From an uncultured bacterium (GTDB lineage: Bacteria; Actinomycetota; Actinomycetes; S36-B12), in the NCBI GenBank assembly GCA_903896585.1, contig CAITYI010000148.1, positions 1 to 8,780 of the forward strand: a DNA stretch of 8,780 nucleotides. Reading direction: 5' to 3'. A model generated the notes under the pieces. That model ran no database searches and had not been told where the DNA came from. It saw only the letters and a list, made by a program, of their open reading frames with translations. A program made the translations under genes and the position numbers. Of this stretch, positions 5,691 through 8,780 are shown piece after piece. Numbering within the stretch: position 1 is the first letter of the stretch; each line of letters opens with the position of its first letter.

Positions 5691-8600
5691 TTAAGGGGTG
5701 GAAAAGAGGACGTCGAACAATTCGTGAAGCCATTCTAGAAGAGCCCCATCGCGGAGCGGAGGAGTACCGACTCCCCCGGGCTTGGGAACCAGGATCGTTC
5801 GGGTTGTCGGCTTGATGGTGGTGCGAGGGTAAAGGCGGTTCAACCGCATGGATCGGGACTCAGGAAGTTCGACCGGATGAATCCGGATTGAGTTTCCGGC
5901 CGAGATTACTTCCTCAACACCATGCGATTTCGCAAGAACTCGAAATCGGGAGACCGCAAGAAGAGTCGCTACTTCCGGGGGCAAAATCCCGTATCGATCC
6001 ACCAGTTCCGCACTCACCTCACTGACAGCTGCGTCCGTAGCAGCGTCTGCCAACCTTCGGTAGGCCTCGAGCCGCAGCCGCTCCTGAGGGACATAGGACT
6101 CAGGAATATGTGCATTAATTGGTAGTTCTACTCGAACGTCGTTGGAATCCCGAACAGGTTCATTTTTGTACTCCGCCAGCGCCTCTCCGACAAGACGCAA
6201 GTACAGGTCAAATCCGACATCGGCAATGTGGCCGCTTTGTTCGCCACCCAGCAGGTTTCCCGCACCCCTGATTTCCAGGTCTTTGAGGGCAATCTGCATA
6301 CCGGATCCAAGATCGGTGCGCTGCGCGATGGTCGCGAGACGCTCGTGCGCTGTTTCGGTCAGCGGTTTATTGGGATCGTACAGAAAATAGGAGTAGGCAC
6401 GCTCGCGGCCACGACCTACCCGACCTCGCAATTGATGCATCTGGGAAAGGCCGAATTTATCTGCGCGATCAACAATCAAAGTATTCGCATTTGGAATGTC
6501 GATGCCCGACTCCACAATTGTTGTACAAACCAGAACATCAATTTCCTTCTCCCAAAATTGAATAATCACCTTTTCTAATGCGCCCTCAGACATTTGGCCG
6601 TGGGCAACGGCAATGCGTGCTTCCGGGACGAGATCCCGGATTTTACCCGCGACCCGATCGATGGATTCCACTCGATTGTGAATAAAGAAGACTTGGCCAT
6701 CACGCAGAAGTTCACGGTGGATCGCTGCAGTGATTTGTTTTTCATCATAAGGACCGACAAAGGTCAAAACAGGATGTCTTTCCTCAGGTGGTGTTTGAAT
6801 AACTGACATTTCACGGATTCCGGTCACAGCCATTTCCAGTGTTCGCGGAATTGGTGTTGCACTCATGGCAAGAACATCGACATTGGTGCGGATCGCCTTG
6901 AGATGCTCCTTGTGTTCCACCCCAAATCGCTGCTCTTCATCTACTACTACCAACCCAAGGTCTTTGAATCTGACACTTGGCGTGAGCAGTCGGTGAGTTC
7001 CAATAACAACGTCCACCGTGCCATTTGCCAGACCTTCGAGGGTTGCCTTGGACTCGGCCGTCGTTGTGAAACGGGATAGCGCCGCCACTTTGATGGGAAA
7101 TGCCGAATATCGATCCGTGAACGTTGACATGTGCTGCTGCACAAGAAGGGTTGTTGGTACCAATACCGCCACTTGTTTTCCGTCTTGCACCGCCTTGAAT
7201 GCCGCACGAATGGCGATCTCGGTTTTTCCATACCCAACATCCCCACATATCAACCGATCCATGGGGACTGTACGTTCCATGTCGCGCTTTACTTCGTCGA
7301 TGGTGCTGAGTTGATCAGGGGTCTCCACATACACAAACGCATCTTCGAGTTCACTCTGCCACGGAGTATCAGGGCTAAATGAATAACCTTGAGCACTTTG
7401 ACGGGCGGCGTAGAGGCGAATCAGTTCACCGGCTATCTGTTTTACCGCCTTGCGAGCTCGGCCTTTTGCTTTCTGCCAATCAGCCCCGCCCAATCTGTGC
7501 ACGGTTGGTGACTCACCACCGACGTAGCGTGTGACGAGGTCCAGTTGATCCATTGGTACAAAAAGTCGATCCGCTGGATGACCGCGCTTACTTGCTGCAT
7601 ATTCAATGATCAAATATTCGCGCTCCGCTCCTGCCGCAGTGCGGGTAATCATTTCGACATAGCGCCCAACACCGTGATGTTCGTGCACAATGAAATCGCC
7701 AGCCGTGAGTGTGAGCGGATCAATGGCTCCGCGGCGTTTGCTCGGCATTTTTCGCATATCTTTGGTCGCTGACTTTTGACCGACAATGTCTGCTTCTGAA
7801 AGCACGCACAGATTTGACCCAGGGAGAATAAATCCCTGTTCAAGAGAACATGGCACCAGATAGACCGTGTCACCCTGAAGTTCAGTAGGCAGATTTTCTG
7901 CAATGATCACGCCAATATCTGCTCCACCAAGTTCCTCAGACATGCGCTCGAGGGGGCCTCTGCCCTGTGCCACCAGCACTACTTTTTTCTGCTGTGTCAG
8001 CCACAATCGAATATCGGAGATTAACTGTTCCGGCTTTCCACGGTAATTTTCCACAGATTTGGAATCGACGGTAACTACATTCGATTGACTGGTGGTTTCA
8101 TCTACTCCCAATGGCGTTAAGTTCCACACTGATCCCGATTTAGTCTGGATTCCAGCAAGAACTGATTCAATGGTGGTAAACATGGAACCAGAAAAATCAA
8201 TGGGTGCCGATCCCCCTACCGCAGCGCTGTGCCACCCCGCGGTGAGAAATTCCTCAGCAGTTTTCACCACATCAAATGCACGAGCCCGAATTCTCTCCGG
8301 CTCCACTAGAACAATGGAACTTTCATGAGCTAGAAACTCGGATAAGGGTTTCATGTGTCCTGCCAAGACAGGTGACAGAGATTCCATGCCCTCGACCGGA
8401 ATTCCTAAGGCAAGTGACTCGCACATTGCTGCGACCTCAATGTGCTCAGCCCCAAGAGCTTGAGCTTTTTCACGAACACTCTCGGTTAAGAGCAACTCCC
8501 TTACCGGCGTGGCCCACAAACCATGTGGCGCAAGTTCCAGAGTTCGTTGATCTGAGACCGCGAAGTATCGGATTTCCTCAATGTCATTGCCCCAGAATTC

Positions 8601-8780
8601 CAGGCGCAGCGCATGTTCTTCGGTGGGGGGAAATACATCTAATATTCCACCGCGAACGGCCACTTGGCCTCTGCGCTCAACAAGATCAACACGTTCATAA
8701 CCGAAACCAACCAGTCGTGCCACAACTGTTGTCAGCTCCCGGGTGTCGCCCGCCCGCAGGTGCACCGGCTCAATGTCACC
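5691..8780 (-). CDS. mfd: Transcription-repair coupling factor Mfd, 5'-partial
   Basis: Mfd removes RNA polymerase stalled at DNA lesions and recruits UvrA for excision repair. The frame is open to the right edge, so probably some 150 N-terminal residues are missing; the GTG at 8765, used here as residue 1, is internal. In order: the end of the UvrB-like region (RGGILDVFPP, 38-47; LEFWGNDIEEIR, 55-66), a linker, the RNA-polymerase-interaction domain (GDFIVHEHHGVGRYV, 356-370), and the RecG-like translocase with Walker A GDVGYGKT (508-515), DEEQ (609-612), SATPIPRT (635-642), TTIVESGIDIPNANT (748-762) and QLRGRVGRGRERAYSYF (778-794). The TRG region LGSGMQIALKDLEIRGAGN (819-837) and the C-terminal regulatory domain (about 880-1010) complete it. 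All helicase motifs are intact, with no frameshift. It is probably the first gene of the cluster visible here. Confidence 0.98.
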   Translation of the reverse strand, partial: GDIEPVHLRAGDTRELTTVVARLVGFGYERVDLVERRGQVAVRGGILDVFPPTEEHALRLEFWGNDIEEIRYFAVSDQRTLELAPHGLWATPVRELLLTESVREKAQALGAEHIEVAAMCESLALGIPVEGMESLSPVLAGHMKPLSEFLAHESSIVLVEPERIRARAFDVVKTAEEFLTAGWHSAAVGGSAPIDFSGSMFTTIESVLAGIQTKSGSVWNLTPLGVDETTSQSNVVTVDSKSVENYRGKPEQLISDIRLWLTQQKKVVLVAQGRGPLERMSEELGGADIGVIIAENLPTELQGDTVYLVPCSLEQGFILPGSNLCVLSEADIVGQKSATKDMRKMPSKRRGAIDPLTLTAGDFIVHEHHGVGRYVEMITRTAAGAEREYLIIEYAASKRGHPADRLFVPMDQLDLVTRYVGGESPTVHRLGGADWQKAKGRARKAVKQIAGELIRLYAARQSAQGYSFSPDTPWQSELEDAFVYVETPDQLSTIDEVKRDMERTVPMDRLICGDVGYGKTEIAIRAAFKAVQDGKQVAVLVPTTLLVQQHMSTFTDRYSAFPIKVAALSRFTTTAESKATLEGLANGTVDVVIGTHRLLTPSVRFKDLGLVVVDEEQRFGVEHKEHLKAIRTNVDVLAMSATPIPRTLEMAVTGIREMSVIQTPPEERHPVLTFVGPYDEKQITAAIHRELLRDGQVFFIHNRVESIDRVAGKIRDLVPEARIAVAHGQMSEGALEKVIIQFWEKEIDVLVCTTIVESGIDIPNANTLIVDRADKFGLSQMHQLRGRVGRGRERAYSYFLYDPNKPLTETAHERLATIAQRTDLGSGMQIALKDLEIRGAGNLLGGEQSGHIADVGFDLYLRLVGEALAEYKNEPVRDSNDVRVELPINAHIPESYVPQERLRLEAYRRLADAATDAAVSEVSAELVDRYGILPPEVATLLAVSRFRVLAKSHGVEEVISAGNSIRIHPVELPESRSMRLNRLYPRTTIKPTTRTILVPKPGGVGTPPLRDGALLEWLHELFDVLFSTP

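Noticed and set aside
5677..5733. N-terminal extension of the SurA-like lipoprotein starting inside mfd.
   Set aside because: It would put about 19 residues before a normal lipoprotein signal peptide, and the GTG at 5676 has the better ribosome site.
6937..7248. Overlapping open frames on the minus strand within mfd.
   Set aside because: They are out of frame with intact Mfd helicase motifs and give low-complexity, family-less products.

Overview
The window looks like chromosomal DNA from an actinobacterium with fairly balanced base composition (GC judged by eye, not counted). The best clue is the Mfd protein. Its RNA-polymerase-interaction domain carries the KRG...DRLFVP form, and it is followed by RYVGGESPTVHRLGG and QIAGELIRLYA, all of which closely resemble mycobacterial and streptomycete Mfd as I remember them. 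The neighbours (SurA-like lipoprotein, MazG, a DUF4349 membrane protein) and frequent GTG/TTG starts agree. I cannot name a genus; a low-GC aquatic actinobacterium is a guess.

Layout. From 8780 down to 881 every gene lies on the minus strand, in transcription order: mfd (its N-terminus runs off the right edge), a SurA-N-like lipoprotein, mazG, a DUF885 predicted metallopeptidase, a small lipoprotein, then, after a 138-nt gap, a GNAT-AAA+ fusion protein. Junctions among the first five are 14 nt, 5 nt, a 17-nt overlap and a 4-nt overlap, so they are probably one coupled transcription unit. The GNAT-AAA+ gene has a strong Shine-Dalgarno and a short inverted repeat upstream, so it may be expressed partly on its own. 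On the left, a DUF4349 membrane protein (N-terminus off the left edge) is on the plus strand and converges on this unit. The 210 nt between the two stops (671-880) hold no gene I can support. A GC-rich hairpin at 651-691 straddles the end of the DUF4349 gene and could terminate the minus-strand unit.

Function. Mfd (transcription-coupled repair) and MazG (nucleotide-pool cleaning) make a genome-maintenance pair; mfd and mazG are also adjacent in Mycobacterium tuberculosis. The two lipoproteins and the DUF885 enzyme have no demonstrated link to repair. I see no tRNA, rRNA, CRISPR array, transposon or integrase. The most unusual item is the GNAT-AAA+ fusion, whose acetyl-CoA loop and AAA pore loop both depart from consensus.
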